This document shows, piece by piece, positions 37,162-52,719 of a stretch of 64,000 nt of DNA (its first letter is position 1; the number at the start of each line of letters is the position of its first letter). A program made the position numbers and the translations under genes. The stretch covers positions 62,001 through 126,000 of the forward strand of contig NGBS01000015.1 in the NCBI GenBank assembly GCA_002245135.1, given 5' to 3'. The notes under the pieces were generated by a model that was not told the DNA's origin, ran no database searches, and worked only from the letters and a program-made list of their open reading frames with translations. This stretch comes from Proteromonas lacertae. Lineage: Eukaryota > Sar > Bigyra > Opalinata > Proteromonadidae.

Positions 37162-39489
37162 ATGTTTTCCTTGAAATCTCTGCTTGAAAGTAAGATATAT
37201 TCAATCTTACCATCTGATACCCAAGTATTTTTATGAATTTATATTTTGTAGATAAAAGATAGAAGAAAGAAGAGTAATACTGAAGTAGATTTGGTAGTAG
37301 AACATAATAGTGATGTTAAGATGATGAGAGTGTTGAATGTATGTGGGATAAAAGAAAAAAAGATATTGAAATTCGATGAGAGTAACAAATTGTTGTTAGA
37401 TAGTTGTTTACCCTTCATATATCATTCAAAAATGTTTTATATGAAATATAGCAGTGAATATGTAATAATATATCGAGATTATTATTTGTGTGATTTAGAA
37501 GAATTAATTCAGAGTAAGTCACTTTCAAGCTTTGATATTAGTAATATGATATGTTCTATATGCAGTATTTTAATGATATTGAATGAATATAATTTAGTGG
37601 TTAGTAATTTAAAGAGTAGTAACATAATATATGAAAGTGAAGGTGAAATAAAGTTATGTGATTTATTTTTGAACAAATTAAGAAAATTTGAAGATATGGG
37701 AATATATGACGTGTGTTTTAAAAGCCCTGAAGAATTGAATGGATTAGAAAGTAATGATGGAAGTGTGATATGGTCAATTGGTTGTATATTATATGAAATG
37801 ATAAACAAGAAATTACCATTCAATGAAGATGATAATATGAATAAAACAAAAGAGAATATTCTGAGATGTAAATACAATTGTGATATAGAATGTGATATAA
37901 CAATGAAAGATGCTATAGATAGAATATTGAAAGTGAAGAGTGAAAATAGATTAAGTTTAAAAGGGTTGAGAAAAGAAATGATAAAAATGAGTGAAATATC
38001 GAGAAATAAACATAATGATTTGATGATGTGTAATGAAAGAAAAGAATTATTATGTAACAATGATTGCACACTGGAAATACCACCGCTTAATGTTATAACA
38101 GAATATTACCTACAGTATAATAAATGTGAAGTAATTCGAGATGGAATGATAAATATATACAATGACAAACCAAATGAGAGATTTCTCTCTATATTATTGA
38201 TGATGAAATTGTATAAAGGAGATGAATTAATAAAAGATAAACTGAAATTTAAAGTTTATCACAAATGTATAGAAAAAGATAAAAACTGTTATTTAGATGA
38301 AATGATATTTACTGTTTATACATACAATGACGAACAAACTATTGTAATTACTGTAAGAAGTATTTGCTTATGTGAAGAAGGTATGAATTATTTTTTCAGA
38401 ATAATGAAATTAATAAATCCAACAAAACTCAAGTTTAGTATATAATTCATGTTATTTTTTATTTATTTAATATAGATTGGCTTAATATTCCATTTCAACA
38501 TCAATCATTATTCGGATCATTCTTTAATCAGTTATTAAATCTACGAGAATTGCACTTATCAGATTGTAATCTTACTTCCCACTTCATTGAATCATTTATT
38601 GAATCAATTCCATTGATGAAATTAGAATGTGCAAATTTCCAAGGTATTTATTATATATTGTAATAAAATAGTTAATCCGATTGGTCCAAAAGGATTCAAA
38701 TTATTGCATCCATATATACATATATTAATCAACGAAGAAAATGAATTGAATTTAGTAGACATGCATTTAAATGATGAATCAATGATACTGTTATCACAAC
38801 AGTTATATAAATATCCAAATATTAAGAAAATAAATATCACTACTAACTACAACATTCATTCAAAAGGGTTGAAAGCATTATTTTCCAAATTCCCCATTTC
38901 TCAAATACAGTTTTATTTCAACGGCAGTAAAGAATTATTGGTTGATAAAGATATTCCAGAATTGATAAAATACATTCATCTAAGTAATGAACTATATCTG
39001 AGAAATATAGATATTGGAGATGAGATATTCATACCATTTATTACATTAAGATTGAATGAATTTCGAAAAATAGAGAAGTTATATTTGAGTAGTATTGATT
39101 TATATTTTGTATATTATTTTTAGATAATAGACTAACACATCGAAGTATAGAAATATTTGTAAAGAATCTATCATCATTTCCAAATTTTAAAGAGATTCAT
39201 TTAGAAGGAAATGAAATAGGAGATGAAGGAATGAGATTACTATCACCTCATTTACATTTGCTGCGTAGAGATTGTTCAAGTATTATTTCTATTATTTTGT
39301 ATTGAATAGAAATGGGATTATCTTCAACTGGATTAAAATACTTGCTTGATGGTTTAAAGACTATTCAAACAAAAAGGAATAAAAAGGTTTCAGTCAATCT
39401 AAGTAACAATAACATTGATTCAACAGGAATAGAATATTTTATGAATTATATGAAAGAAAAAGGTAATATATCTTATTTAACAATTCAAA

Positions 39490-39524
<35 letters not shown>

Positions 39525-40498
39525 CTTCTTTTTAATTTGCTTAATAGATAATCCTATTTGTAACAATGGATTTAAAATGTTGGAGAATAATCTGAACATG
39601 TTGGTAGATTATTTTGAGATGAAATTGAGTAATATATCAATAGATGATGAAAGTATTATGTTACTGGCGAATAAAATGAAGTTAATTAATCATTGTAGAA
39701 TAATAAACCTGAATGGAAATAAGATTGGGATGAATGGATTAAAATCAATTTGTTCAAAATCATTGGAAAAAAGGAAGAATCCATTCATTAAAATGAAGTG
39801 TACATCATGGACAGATGAAGAGTTGAGGTATTATTTGGATTACTGTGTTGAAAAGGAAAGTTATTATAAAGATTATGACTTTTCAAGTATAGTTCATCAA
39901 TTTATAATGAAATAGATTTAAATATTAACGATTCACTCATTCCAATTGTTAAACAGATTAATTATCAAAGGATAGATTTATCCAATAACAAAATTAGTTC
40001 TAAAGGATTGAAAGAGTTAATGGATTCTTTACCAGAGAGTTCAACGTTAATAACAATATTTAATAACCAAATAGGAGATGAAGGATTAGCAATTTTATGT
40101 ATATATTTCCATAAATTCACTGATTATTATCCAGCATTATTGAATCTTTCAGGTATATTTTATAAATATAATAATAATATCTTAATATATGTATAGACAT
40201 TGGAATGAGTGAAAAGGGTTTGAAAACGTTAATTGAAAGGCTAAAAAATTATAAGCGATTAGATAAGTTGAATCTTCAAGGAAATGAATTGGATGAAAAA
40301 GGGTTAAGATTGATAAAAGAAAACAAAGATGTGTTTTATAAACTGGAAGAATTATCAATAACTACAAAGAAAAACATAAACAAATTAGAGCTTAAGTCAT
40401 TTCTAGATGTTTTTTCTTCAATTGGAGTAATTAATCTAAATGGAATTTCAGAAGAAGAAAAGAAAGAAATTTCTAAAGATTTTTATAATGTAAAATAG
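37162..40498 (+). CDS. Pseudokinase fused to leucine-rich repeats
   Basis: MFSLKSLLESKIYSILPSDTQ joins by a 27-nt intron to the kinase-like exon. The catalytic loop reads LVVSNLKSSNIIY (HRD Asp replaced by Asn), the DFG region reads LCDLFLNKL, and helix F keeps SVIWSIGCILYEMI. Activity is therefore unlikely. After a segment with no known domain, eight or so further exons encode LRRs of the GALA type (LREIHLEGNEIGDEGM-like; IGLSSTGLKYLL; RIDLSNNKISSKGLKEL; LNLQGNELDEKGLRL). All introns (28-58 nt, several with long TA runs) keep phase. Related intact, broken and relic copies lie at 12.2, 14.2, 49.65 and 63.1 kb. The role is unknown. Confidence 0.8.
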
Positions 40499-40593
40499 AT
40501 AATGATATATTTATTGTTATTGCATTTATTGTTTGCTGATTTTGTTAAGAAAAAAGACAATGAAACGAATATATTTTTGAAACAAAATTTTAA

Positions 40594-42704
40594 ATGTCAA
40601 AATCTATCTTCCCTAATTGCAGAATATCCAGTGTATGTTGATAAATGTCTATAAATAAATGAATAGATACGAGCTGCTGAAAGGTGCATAATAGAAGACG
40701 AGTGGGACGAAGATAGTTGGAGAGAAGTGATGGAAGAGTTACCTCATCACCCTATGAATGAGGTTGAACCAATTTATGACAGAATTATACAACAGTTTCC
40801 TACTTATTCACAGATTTACATTAGTAAAATAGAACACTATCTACGGGAGAATCTACATGAACGAGCTGAAGAAGTATAATATAAAAGTATTTAATTATTA
40901 AATAGATTTTTAGAAAAGTGTTATATAGTTACCCAAATACAAATCTATGGGAGTATTACCTGAGATATAAAAATGATTGCTTAATGCCCAACAATTTCAG
41001 TCAATTATTACTCGAAGAACAAAGACAAAATGTAAAAGAGATGACTGAGTGTTATAAAGCAGCAACTGAAAGAATAGGTTTTTGTGTGAATAGTTATAAG
41101 ATATGGAAAGATTATATCGAATTTATGGAAAGACTAATGAAAATGAAATTTTATACTGAACAAGAAGGGTATTATTATTATTATTAACATCAATAGAACT
41201 GAAAAATTAAGGACAATATATGAAGATGCTATAAAGAATCCAATAAGTGATGTTGATAGTTTATGGATAAGTTATAACAAATTTGAGAAACAATATAAAG
41301 GGAAAAATGCAGAAAAGAAATTGAAAGAATTGTATCCTTATTATAAAAAAGCTTTAGCGATGTATAATAATATATAATATTTGTTTATTATGTTTTATTT
41401 TTTATTTTTTATAATAGTTATCAAAGTAAAAGAGATATATGGAATTCAATAATCACAGCAAATGTATTAGCAACTCCTCCAAGAGGAACAAAGACTGAAA
41501 GAGATCAGATATTATTATGGAGAAAAGCAATTCATTTTGAAATGTCAAATCCTCAAGATTTATCATTAGAAATTCATATATTTCGTATTAGAACTTTATA
41601 TTTACAATGTTTAATGGTATTAAGATTTCATATTGATATTTGGTATGATTTTAGTCAATTTGAAGTTTCTCATAACAATTTTGATGAAGCGGAGAATATT
41701 TTAAACAATGCTTGTGAGGTATTAAACAATTCCTTAATCATTCATTTTTATTAAGTGATTTCTTAGAAAAACATAACAAATTGAATGAAGCAAAAAATGT
41801 ATTTGAGAAATTGATCGAAAAGTATAAAGAAAATGAAGAAGAAGATAATATTGATCGATTAACACTTGTATTTGTAGAATATGAAAGATTTCTGTTAAGA
41901 ACAGAAGGTTTGAATGAAGCACGAAGATTCTTTCGTTATATAATACAAACAAGGAAGTGTGGTTCTCAATTATATATTACTACTGCCAACATGGAGTTGG
42001 AAAATACAAATAGTATTGAAATAGCAAGAAAAATATATCAACTTGGTTATACTTACTTTTCTGATGATCCAATTTACTTATTAAAGTATATATAAATTTA
42101 TATATTTATTAACGAATAGTTTTATTTCATTTTTGGAACATATAGGTGATGGAGATAATATAAAATCAATATTTGAATCTGCATTGTCAACTTTACCAGA
42201 AGATAAAGCAAAAGATATTTGGCCAAAGTATTTGGAGTTTTTATGTTGGAAAAATGCAGAAGGAATGAATTTATTAACACTTTCTCAAGTAGAAGAAAGG
42301 AGAAGTAAAGCATTGTCGAATTTAGGTGATATTTCTGGTTTATTAAACCATTTACATAGATATGAATGTCATGGAGTATATTTCATTATTATTTATATTT
42401 TGATTAGTTGCATTCAGATTCTATAACAGATATATCATTGTATGAAAGATATAACACTTTGACTGGAATAACATTAGGTAATCATACTTTAGAAGATAGA
42501 ACAATCGAATTAGAGAATCAAAGAATTTCATTTAAAGAAGCAAATACAAAGAAAAAAGAAGCAGGACCTAATCTACCTAAGTTCATATTTGATATGATTA
42601 ATAGATTGCCACAATTAGATATTAGAATGACTCCTGAAGAGATTAATGATGTGATGGAAAAACTAAGAGGAGACTTACCACCATTTCCAATAGATCAAAA
42701 CTAA
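40594..42704 (+). CDS. Cleavage stimulation factor subunit 3 (CstF-77/Rna14)
   Basis: HAT-repeat scaffold of the mRNA 3'-end cleavage complex. ATG 40594, then a 35-nt intron, then IRAAERCIIEDEWDEDSWREV. HAT repeats follow (AEEVFRKVLYSYPNTNLWEYYL; CYKAATERIGFCVNSYKIWKDYI; LRELYEDAIKNPISDVDSLW-type; IWYDFSQFEVSHNNFDEAENIL; EARRFFRYIIQT). The C-terminal exon has LHSDSITDISLYERY and PKFIFDMINRLPQLD. Introns of about 30-60 nt keep phase. One -1 slip occurs at a T5 run near 41745: IIHF must continue LLSDFLEKHNKLNEA. In a conserved gene that slip looks like a missing base in the assembly. Confidence 0.9.
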
Positions 42705-42788
42705 TATTATTATATTCTTTTTATATTTTTTTTGTTATTTCATTAAATCAAAAAAAACATTTATAAATGAATATCAATATCGTTTAAC

Positions 42789-45689
<2,901 letters not shown>

Positions 45690-45794
45690 ATTAACCTTCT
45701 TGATTCTAATCTCATTTTTTATTTATTTGGGTTTTAAATAATTTAAAACAATACAAACACATCAATAATATAATCTAAATAATAAACAATTGAA

Positions 45795-46653
45795 TTAAGG
45801 ATTTGTTTTTAAAGACCAAAAATAAGAGATTGAAATACTAAATGCTTGTAGTATATTCAACAAACAATCTATTGTGATTAAAAATGAATGAGATTTAATT
45901 TTTCCAAATTCCATTATGATTTTATCTTCATTATCAACAACGCAGAAGTTTTTATTTGATCTTTTGTATTTTTTATTTGTGGTATAATGTAACCTATGCA
46001 TTCCACACTTACTATCATAATAAGGTATTTCAGACTGTAACATTTTGAAATTATTCGTTTTGGGGAATCTAGGGCACCATACATCAGGAATATTGTTATG
46101 TAAAGTTGGAATAGATATTGTAACACTATGATATGGAAATACAGAAATGTACTATTGCATAAATTACATAATTTCATACTTTGTGAGATATCTCCATATA
46201 ACACTGTCTATCTTCTGATAATGAACTACATGAATATTTTCCTAACTCTGTATCACATTTTTCACACATAAATGACATTAATTTATAATGATTCTTTTTA
46301 TCATTCTTCAATACAGCACAAGGTGATTGAATTTGAGAATCCGATGATTTAGAGTATTGGTAAAAATAATATGCGTTTTCTATGAATGATGCACATAATA
46401 AAGGCTGATTATTTTCACTGAGTAACATAAATGTATCATCTTCTCTATATAATTTAAGCATTATTGAATGCTCAATTCCTCTAATCATATATATTAATAT
46501 CTCTTATATATACATAACAAAACTGGTTTTAATTAGATTTTGTGATTCACCTTGTTCCATTGTTTCTGTTAGTATATTAACATTATTTTTATTGTTTTTT
46601 TCTATATCTTCATCGCTATCATCATCAGAAAAGAAATAGTCACACATATTCAT
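45795..46653 (-). CDS. Divergent Tubby-like domain protein
   Basis: Three exons from ATG 46653 (NMCDYFFSDDDSDED, an acidic start) join in phase through introns of about 32 and 28 nt. The C-terminal exon has CGMHRLHYTT, NKNFCVVDNEDKIIMEFGKI and LLNILQAFSISISYF. That corresponds to the last strands and buried helix of Tubby (compare FGKVDDQHFHLDF...QAFCIAL in 27601-29764). The middle has Cys pairs (FMCEKCDTEL). Tubby membership is likely but remote; a scramblase-like fold is an alternative because the two share the barrel. Confidence 0.6.
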
Positions 46654-46935
46654 TTCACTTCACACGAATCAAAAGGGATGAAGAAAGAAGAATATATAAT
46701 TTAAATTGCACCTCTCGTTGTATATATAAATATCATCACAATACATTATTATGTATGTGATTAATTTAAATTGTTGTGTAATAACTTGTACTATAGACAT
46801 TATATATCATTACATGATTGTATGAATCGTGCTATTGACAAAAATGCTATTAACTGAAGGTTAACATCCTGCTCATCTCATACAATGAATTAAAATAATG
46901 AAATAGTCGTTTTTTTTAATTTTTAATTGAAAAAC

Positions 46936-49581
46936 ATGTCAAGCAAGATTTCTCCTGAAAATACAGAACCAGGTATATCTACTTGAATAAATACTATAGT
47001 GGTAAATCCAAGACTAAAAGAACTTAAAATAATCTCAAAATCTCAATCTACAAATGAACAATCGATGTTAATACCAGAAGAATATGAAGAATCACCAGTG
47101 GGTGATGCTGATGACATATTGGAGGAAAATAATTTAATTAATCCTATTGTTCGTAGAGTAGCATCTGTAGACACAATAGCATTCTCATTCTAAGAAGAAA
47201 GTTACAATCGATCCTAACGCTGAAGCAGTTTCAAGTGGCGGATCAACAGGTAGAAAGAAGCCAATGTCAACGTATCTTTATTAAATATAATAAAATAGTC
47301 GATGGAAGAAAGTAAAAGGAGCTGCAGAAGTAGTTGGATGTTTAAACGAATATAAGTATATATTATTCTAAATGATAATTAATAGAAAGGAGATATTACT
47401 ATTTGGATCATCTAAAGTAGATTTACCTCGAGAACCTCCACCACCACCACCTCGACCCAAATATATTATTGCACATGATAATAAAATCAAGATATGGTGG
47501 GATAGATTCTTAGTTGTTGTATATATTTATTTAGCTTCAGTTATGCCAGTATCAATATGTTTTTTCCGTGAAGAACCAACAGTTTATTATGTACTAAATA
47601 TCGTTATAAGTGTAATTTTCGGTATTGATGTAATTCTAACATTTTTCAAGTATTTTAATATATATATATATTATATAGAAGTTATGTAGATGTAAATAAT
47701 CAACCTGTGTATGATATGAAAAAAATTGCTATTAATTATTTAACTGGTTGGTTTATAGTTGATATAATATCAATTATCCCTTGGAGTTCTTTTTTTAGTA
47801 GCAGTGATAATAGACGATATACTCAATTATTTCGGTTATCAAAGATACTTAGAATAATTAGACTTATTAGAGTGTTTAAAATAAACCATATATTTAAATC
47901 AAAGACTAGTCTTGGAATATCTGATGTATATTATTATTATTATTATATTTTATATAGTTAATATTAATGAATCGTAATGCTGGTTTATTTAGATTATTAA
48001 AGTTTTATATGTATACAATAATTTGTATTCATATATCATCCTGTATTTGGTTTTTATTAGCACAAGCTTCATCTTTTACACCAGACGTATATATATATAT
48101 ATTATTATCTTAATATAGACATGGATCTATCGAAGATATTGTTCATCATTAATTACTGAATGTAAAGAACCAACCGATAAGAGTGAAATGATATTACCCG
48201 GTTTCTATGTATGTACAAAAGAAGAATTATTAGCTGCTGAAAATGCATGCAGTGAATATGCGTTTAGTCATAAAACTTCATTGTATTTTGATGGATTATA
48301 TTTTGCGCTTTCAACTATATTAACAGTAGGATATGGTGATATAACTGCATTTACAGATATTGAAAGAATTTTAGTAATATTTTTGATGTTTATAGGTGGT
48401 ACTTTATATTCAATTCAAATCTCTAGTCTTACTTCATTTATCTCCACTTTAGATGACAAAGAAAACATCTATCAAAAGAATTTAGATCGAATTAATACAT
48501 TTTGTAATGAAACAAATTTATCTTCTGAAGTTCGAATGAAAATGAAAAGAGATTATACTTATGCATTCAAATCTGGAACAAGTAGTGTATCAATCGCTGA
48601 AAGAGATGTATTATTACAATTAATCTCGCCAAGTATATTGTTATATAATAATTAATAGAATTACGAATGGAAGTATTATCTTATATGTGTAAACATGTAA
48701 TTGATCGAATTCCCTTCTTTCGAAATAAAGATGTAATGTTTGTAGCTAAAGCAGTCGATTTATTAAAGCCAGTAGAATATAAAAAGAATGAGTATGTAAT
48801 GAGAGAAAGTCAATACACTTGTGGAATGTTTTTTGTAGTGAAAGGAAGCGTAGTTTTATTAGCTGATGATAATTCCAAAGAATTACGAATAATAAATGAA
48901 GGAGGATTCTTTGGTGAATCAGCTGCATTTTGCCCATATAATCGATATTCAGCTAGAGCCAAAGGTAATTGTGAATTATTTGTATTAAGTCGAAGATCTA
49001 TGAAGGAAGTATTATCTGAATTCCCTCAAATGGCTCAAGAACTAAGAGATATTGCTGAGAAACGAGAGCAAAAGTTGTTTCAAGGATTGATATCTAATCA
49101 TAATAGTAATACCAATTTATCAACTGCTGGTGTTACTACTCCAGTGAGACAATCTAATAATTCTTTGAATCCAAATAATTTAAAAATGTCTGCTCCATCT
49201 CCTTCTCAAAGATTTAGAAATTTAACTCCATTAAAGAAATTATTAATAAATTCAAAATCAAAGGATAATATAGAAAATGACAGTGATAAAAATAATGAAG
49301 AAAGAGAAGGAAAATCTGAATCATATCCATCTCCACCACCACCACATCCACCTCCAAACGCTTCTTATAATTCCCCTTCTACTGAACTTAGAAAACATGT
49401 AAAATCTTTACCTAGATTACAAGCTTTACCAAGTGATTTGACTGATTCTCCGAAATTGATGAATCCAATAGATGTAAATGTAATCCAAGCTGCTATAGAC
49501 AGTTTACAAGAATTATTAAGAAGCCAATATTTTGTTGAAAGAGGTTTCACTCCTCCTCATAGTCCGTTAAATCGTAAGTAG
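46936..49581 (+). CDS. Cyclic-nucleotide-binding potassium channel (CNG/EAG-type)
   Basis: Six-helix voltage-gated-type channel. After an N-terminal cytosolic region, S1 starts at KIWWDRFLVVVYIYLASVMPV. S4 is LFRLSKILRIIRLIRVFKI, with repeated Arg. The pore reads LSTILTVGYGDITAF, a K+-selective filter. The C-linker and cyclic-nucleotide-binding domain follow (YVMRESQYTCGMFFVVKGSVVLLADD, GGFFGESAAF). The C-terminal tail is Ser/Pro-rich. Introns of 25-33 nt (near 46972, 47270, 47350, 47650, 47930, 48090 and 48630) keep phase. One join near 47140-47195 needs a 22-nt intron (GTAGCA...ATAG) or a 1-nt correction; if coding, it contains RRVAS, a PKA-type site. Ligand binding is inferred. Confidence 0.9.
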
Positions 49582-49639
49582 ATATTTATTCTAATTTATT
49601 ATTATATTATTTCATTTTACTTTTTGTTTATTCGAAATA

Positions 49640-49725
49640 ATGCAATATATGTAATGAATTGAAGTTATGCGATTTATGCTTGAATAAGTTGAGAAAAGAA
49701 GAAGATATGAGATTATTTAAAATAG
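49640..49725 (+). pseudogene. Relic of a pseudokinase exon
   Basis: One frame reads ELKLCDLCLNKLRKEEDM, which matches EIKLCDLFLNKLRKFEDM of the gene at 37162-40498. The flanking sequence (ATATATG...) also aligns for a few bases. Stops follow within 30 bp and there is no start. It lies in the 260-bp gap between the channel and the next minus-strand gene. Confidence 0.6.
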
Positions 49726-49843
49726 ATTATTTGTATAAAAAGAAAAGAGAGAATAGAATAATATATAATATAATTTATAATTTGTTGTTTTGTTAATATT
49801 GAAAAAATAAATAAAATAAAAATAAAAATAACCTAATTATACT

Positions 49844-50905
49844 TTAAACTGTCGCTTTTGATAAATTTGAGTCAGGATTTAACATACACAAACTACTGTC
49901 TGTTAAAGAAGATAAACTAGATCTAGGATGAACAACACATGGTTTAACAAATGAATGAGAACTTCCCACTCGTTTCAACTTCAATATTGTTGAATTCACT
50001 GGTATTTGTAATAACTTTATTGAATTGGCCTTTGGTCGGATTGAAGTATATTTTCTATATACTTCACCACATTCTAAAAATATAGACATCAATTTTCGAT
50101 CATCAGTAATCATATAGTCATGGGCATATGGATGAGGTAAACAAAACAAACCAAGTTTAACCGTCTGAATACAACTTAATGGAGGTAAACTATTATATTT
50201 TATATCATATTCCATTATAAGATGCTTATGGCTCATTCTATAACTAATTGAACTGTGAACTACGAATGAAAATATTCGATCAATTATTATATCATGAATA
50301 GTTAAGAAATTATTCATCACTGAAGTCTTTTTGAATAAAAAATTACTAAAATCTCGAATATTGATATCTTCCACGGTATTACGGAATTCTTCAGGTATTT
50401 GGATCATATTGGTAAAAGACGAATTGGGCGATCCTTTCACTGAACCTGAGTTTAATTCGTAATTGAAAAAATCAATGATTTTCTTTACATAAACATGGTT
50501 TATTAAATTACTAGAGGGTAATTCTGCTAAAATTAAAATTAATTTTAATAAATTATATTGAGGTAAAAGACCAACTATAATTACAAACTGAAAAAACATG
50601 TCAAATGTAACACTGCTGTGTAAGGAGTTAAATTTATGATCATTCATCACACCTATTACATATATATTATACTTATTTACATACATATTGCTTTGAAAAG
50701 CACTTCTACTTGCTCAGAGACTGGATTTACAAAATGGTTTAATATTGTCGATATCCTTAGTGACGAACATACTCTATGGAAATAGATGATATTCCTAATA
50801 CGTTGTTTTCATTGTCTTATAGTATTCATATACACAGAACGCTTCACACTCTCTCACTATATTAATAGAATTGTAATTTAATATACAAAGCATATAACCT
50901 GCCAT
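49844..50905 (-). CDS. Protein of unknown function
   Basis: Four exons join in phase leftward. MAGYML joins by a 30-nt intron to RECEAFCVYEYYKTMKTT, then by a 28-nt intron to VCSSLRISTILNHFVNPVSEQ. A 31-nt intron then leads to VMNDHKFNSLHSSVTFDMFFQ and a long last exon ending at 49844. The frame upstream of ATG 50905 remains coding-like (SDPEQTFELNRKSEE), so the true start may be in an earlier exon near 50970-51010. The body is mixed hydrophobic with LLKLILILAELPSSNL and KLGLFCLPHPYAHDYM; the tail is Ser-rich. I recognise no domain. No strong signal peptide is seen. Confidence 0.6.
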
Positions 50906-51112
50906 TTCTTCTGACTTCCTGTTCAATTCGAATGTTTGTTCAGGATCACTTAAAAAGACTTTATTCACTATTCCAATAAATATATAAAGAATATACTAAA
51001 TAAAATAAATATATATATAGTGTAATGTATAAACTCAGGATATAACTGAATGAAACATATATGGTTTTTGAAAATAATTTTGATTAACCATATTGAAGTT
51101 TTCATTAAAATC

Positions 51113-51834
51113 ATGTGTATGGAGGTTGTTGTTTATATTAATTATAGACCCTACAAGTCTTACAGCTATTACACAGTACCCTCAAATGCAAATGATGTCT
51201 GCCAGCCCTCAGATGTCAACTCAACTGTCTCCTCTTGATCAACAGTATATTAGTCAAGAAGATATGGGTGTATATATATTTGTTTGATGGATTATAGGAA
51301 TTATCTGAAGATATGTCCGATGAAGATATAAAATCTCTGAAGGAACGTCGAAAGGCCCTATTGAAAAAGCTGAGACCACCTAAAAGGGCTAATAGTGCGT
51401 ATGCATGTTTTAGTAGGAGTGAATACCCTCATATGAAGGAAGAATTAGGATCAGCAGCAACACAACCTGAAATTTTTACTGCAATTGCTAGAAAATGGCA
51501 TGATCTCAGTGAATATGAGAAACAACCATTTGTACTTCAAGCTGATGAAGATAAAGAGAGATATAACAAAGAAGAAGAGGAGTATAAGAAGAATAGAAGA
51601 AAATGGGAAAAGAATTTGATGTTACTGGAAGAAGTACCAAGTAATTATAATCCAAATAATTTACCATCAAATAATAACAATAATAATACAATCTCATTAA
51701 TTAAAGGTATAATAAATAAATATAATATATATAATTATAATGTATTAAAATAGCAAGTAATAAAAACATACAGAAACTCATATGCCAACATGATTATGAA
51801 AGATTATGTCACCTTATTAGTAATTCACAATAAC
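51113..51834 (+). CDS. HMG-box protein
   Basis: DNA-bending chromatin protein. Exon 1 is one codon plus one base (ATG T) before a 31-nt intron, then YPTSLTAITQYPQMQ, a Gln/Met/Ser-rich leader. A 28-nt intron precedes the HMG box: LRPPKRANSAYACFSRSEYP, then IARKWHDLSEYEKQPFVLQADEDKER. An Asn-rich linker and a 46-nt intron lead to a short end at TAA 51834. The C2H2 gene begins only 24 bp downstream. One could instead choose an upstream ATG, but only this one keeps frame with a normal donor. Confidence 0.8.
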
Positions 51835-51858
51835 GGAAATGTAAAAAATACAATTGAT

Positions 51859-52590
51859 ATGTTGGCTCAAACATACCGTGTTCTAACAGAAGCTGGAACA
51901 GCTGTATAATAATATATATATATATTTCTATCAATTATAGTTATTGCAACCAAAAGAAGTCCATGATGATGTATTTGTAGATGGAATGAACAACACCAAT
52001 AATGCTAACAACAATAATAATCTAATTAATGGAAATAACAATGAAAAAAATCTAATACCGTTCGATATAGGTGTAAAAAAATATAAGTGTAATTTCCACG
52101 GATGTAATCGAATATTTACATGGAAAAGCAATATGAGGGTTCATTTTCGAACTCATAATACCAGCAGGCAAAGAACATTCGTTTGTGATTTCCCAAACTG
52201 TGGTCGAGCTTTTTATGATAGACAACATTTGAAACAACATCATATTATACATACAAGATGTCCACAATCGTATGTTTGTCCTCATTTGGATTGTGGGAAA
52301 AAGTATGATACTGCTGCTGGGTTGAAATTACATATTAAATCTCATCATGAGGTATATTATGTTATATATATATTATGAATATTAAATAGATTGAAAAGAA
52401 ACATGTTTGTAATTTTCCAGATTGTGATAAAGCCTTTGTTAGACAAACTGATTTAAGAATACATCAATTAAGAGTTCATAGTGAAGAAAAACCTTATCAA
52501 TGTCTATATCCTGGTTGTTCAAAAGGATATGTTACTTTGGGTGAGTTAAGAAGACATTATTCTTCTCATACTGGTTCTCAAATAGTATGA
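51859..52590 (+). CDS. C2H2 zinc-finger protein (TFIIIA-like finger spacing)
   Basis: At least five C2H2 fingers with C-x4-C...H-x3/4-H spacing. Finger starts read YKCNFHGCNRIF, FVCDFPNCGRAF, YVCPHLDCGKKY, HVCNFPDCDKAF and YQCLYPGCSKGY. This C-x4-C form is typical of TFIIIA, Zic and Gli-type fingers. Exon 1 (MLAQTYRVLTEAGTA) joins by a 37-nt intron to an Asn-rich leader. A second intron (about 36 nt, near 52352) lies between fingers 3 and 4. It is probably a sequence-specific nucleic-acid binder; 5S RNA/DNA binding is only one possibility. Confidence 0.85.
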
Positions 52591-52719
52591 ATTTAATTTG
52601 ATTTGGATTAATCTCGTTTTTTAAATTATAAATATTGTTTCATTTATTATATTGTTTATGAAGCATTATTTTAATTTTTATAAATATAGTCGTTTCAATA
52701 ATACATTTTTTCTTGTTTT

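Noticed and set aside
39890-39920. Apparent frame break in the LRR region of the pseudokinase-LRR gene
   Set aside because: A 29-nt GTATAG...ATAG intron resolves it exactly.
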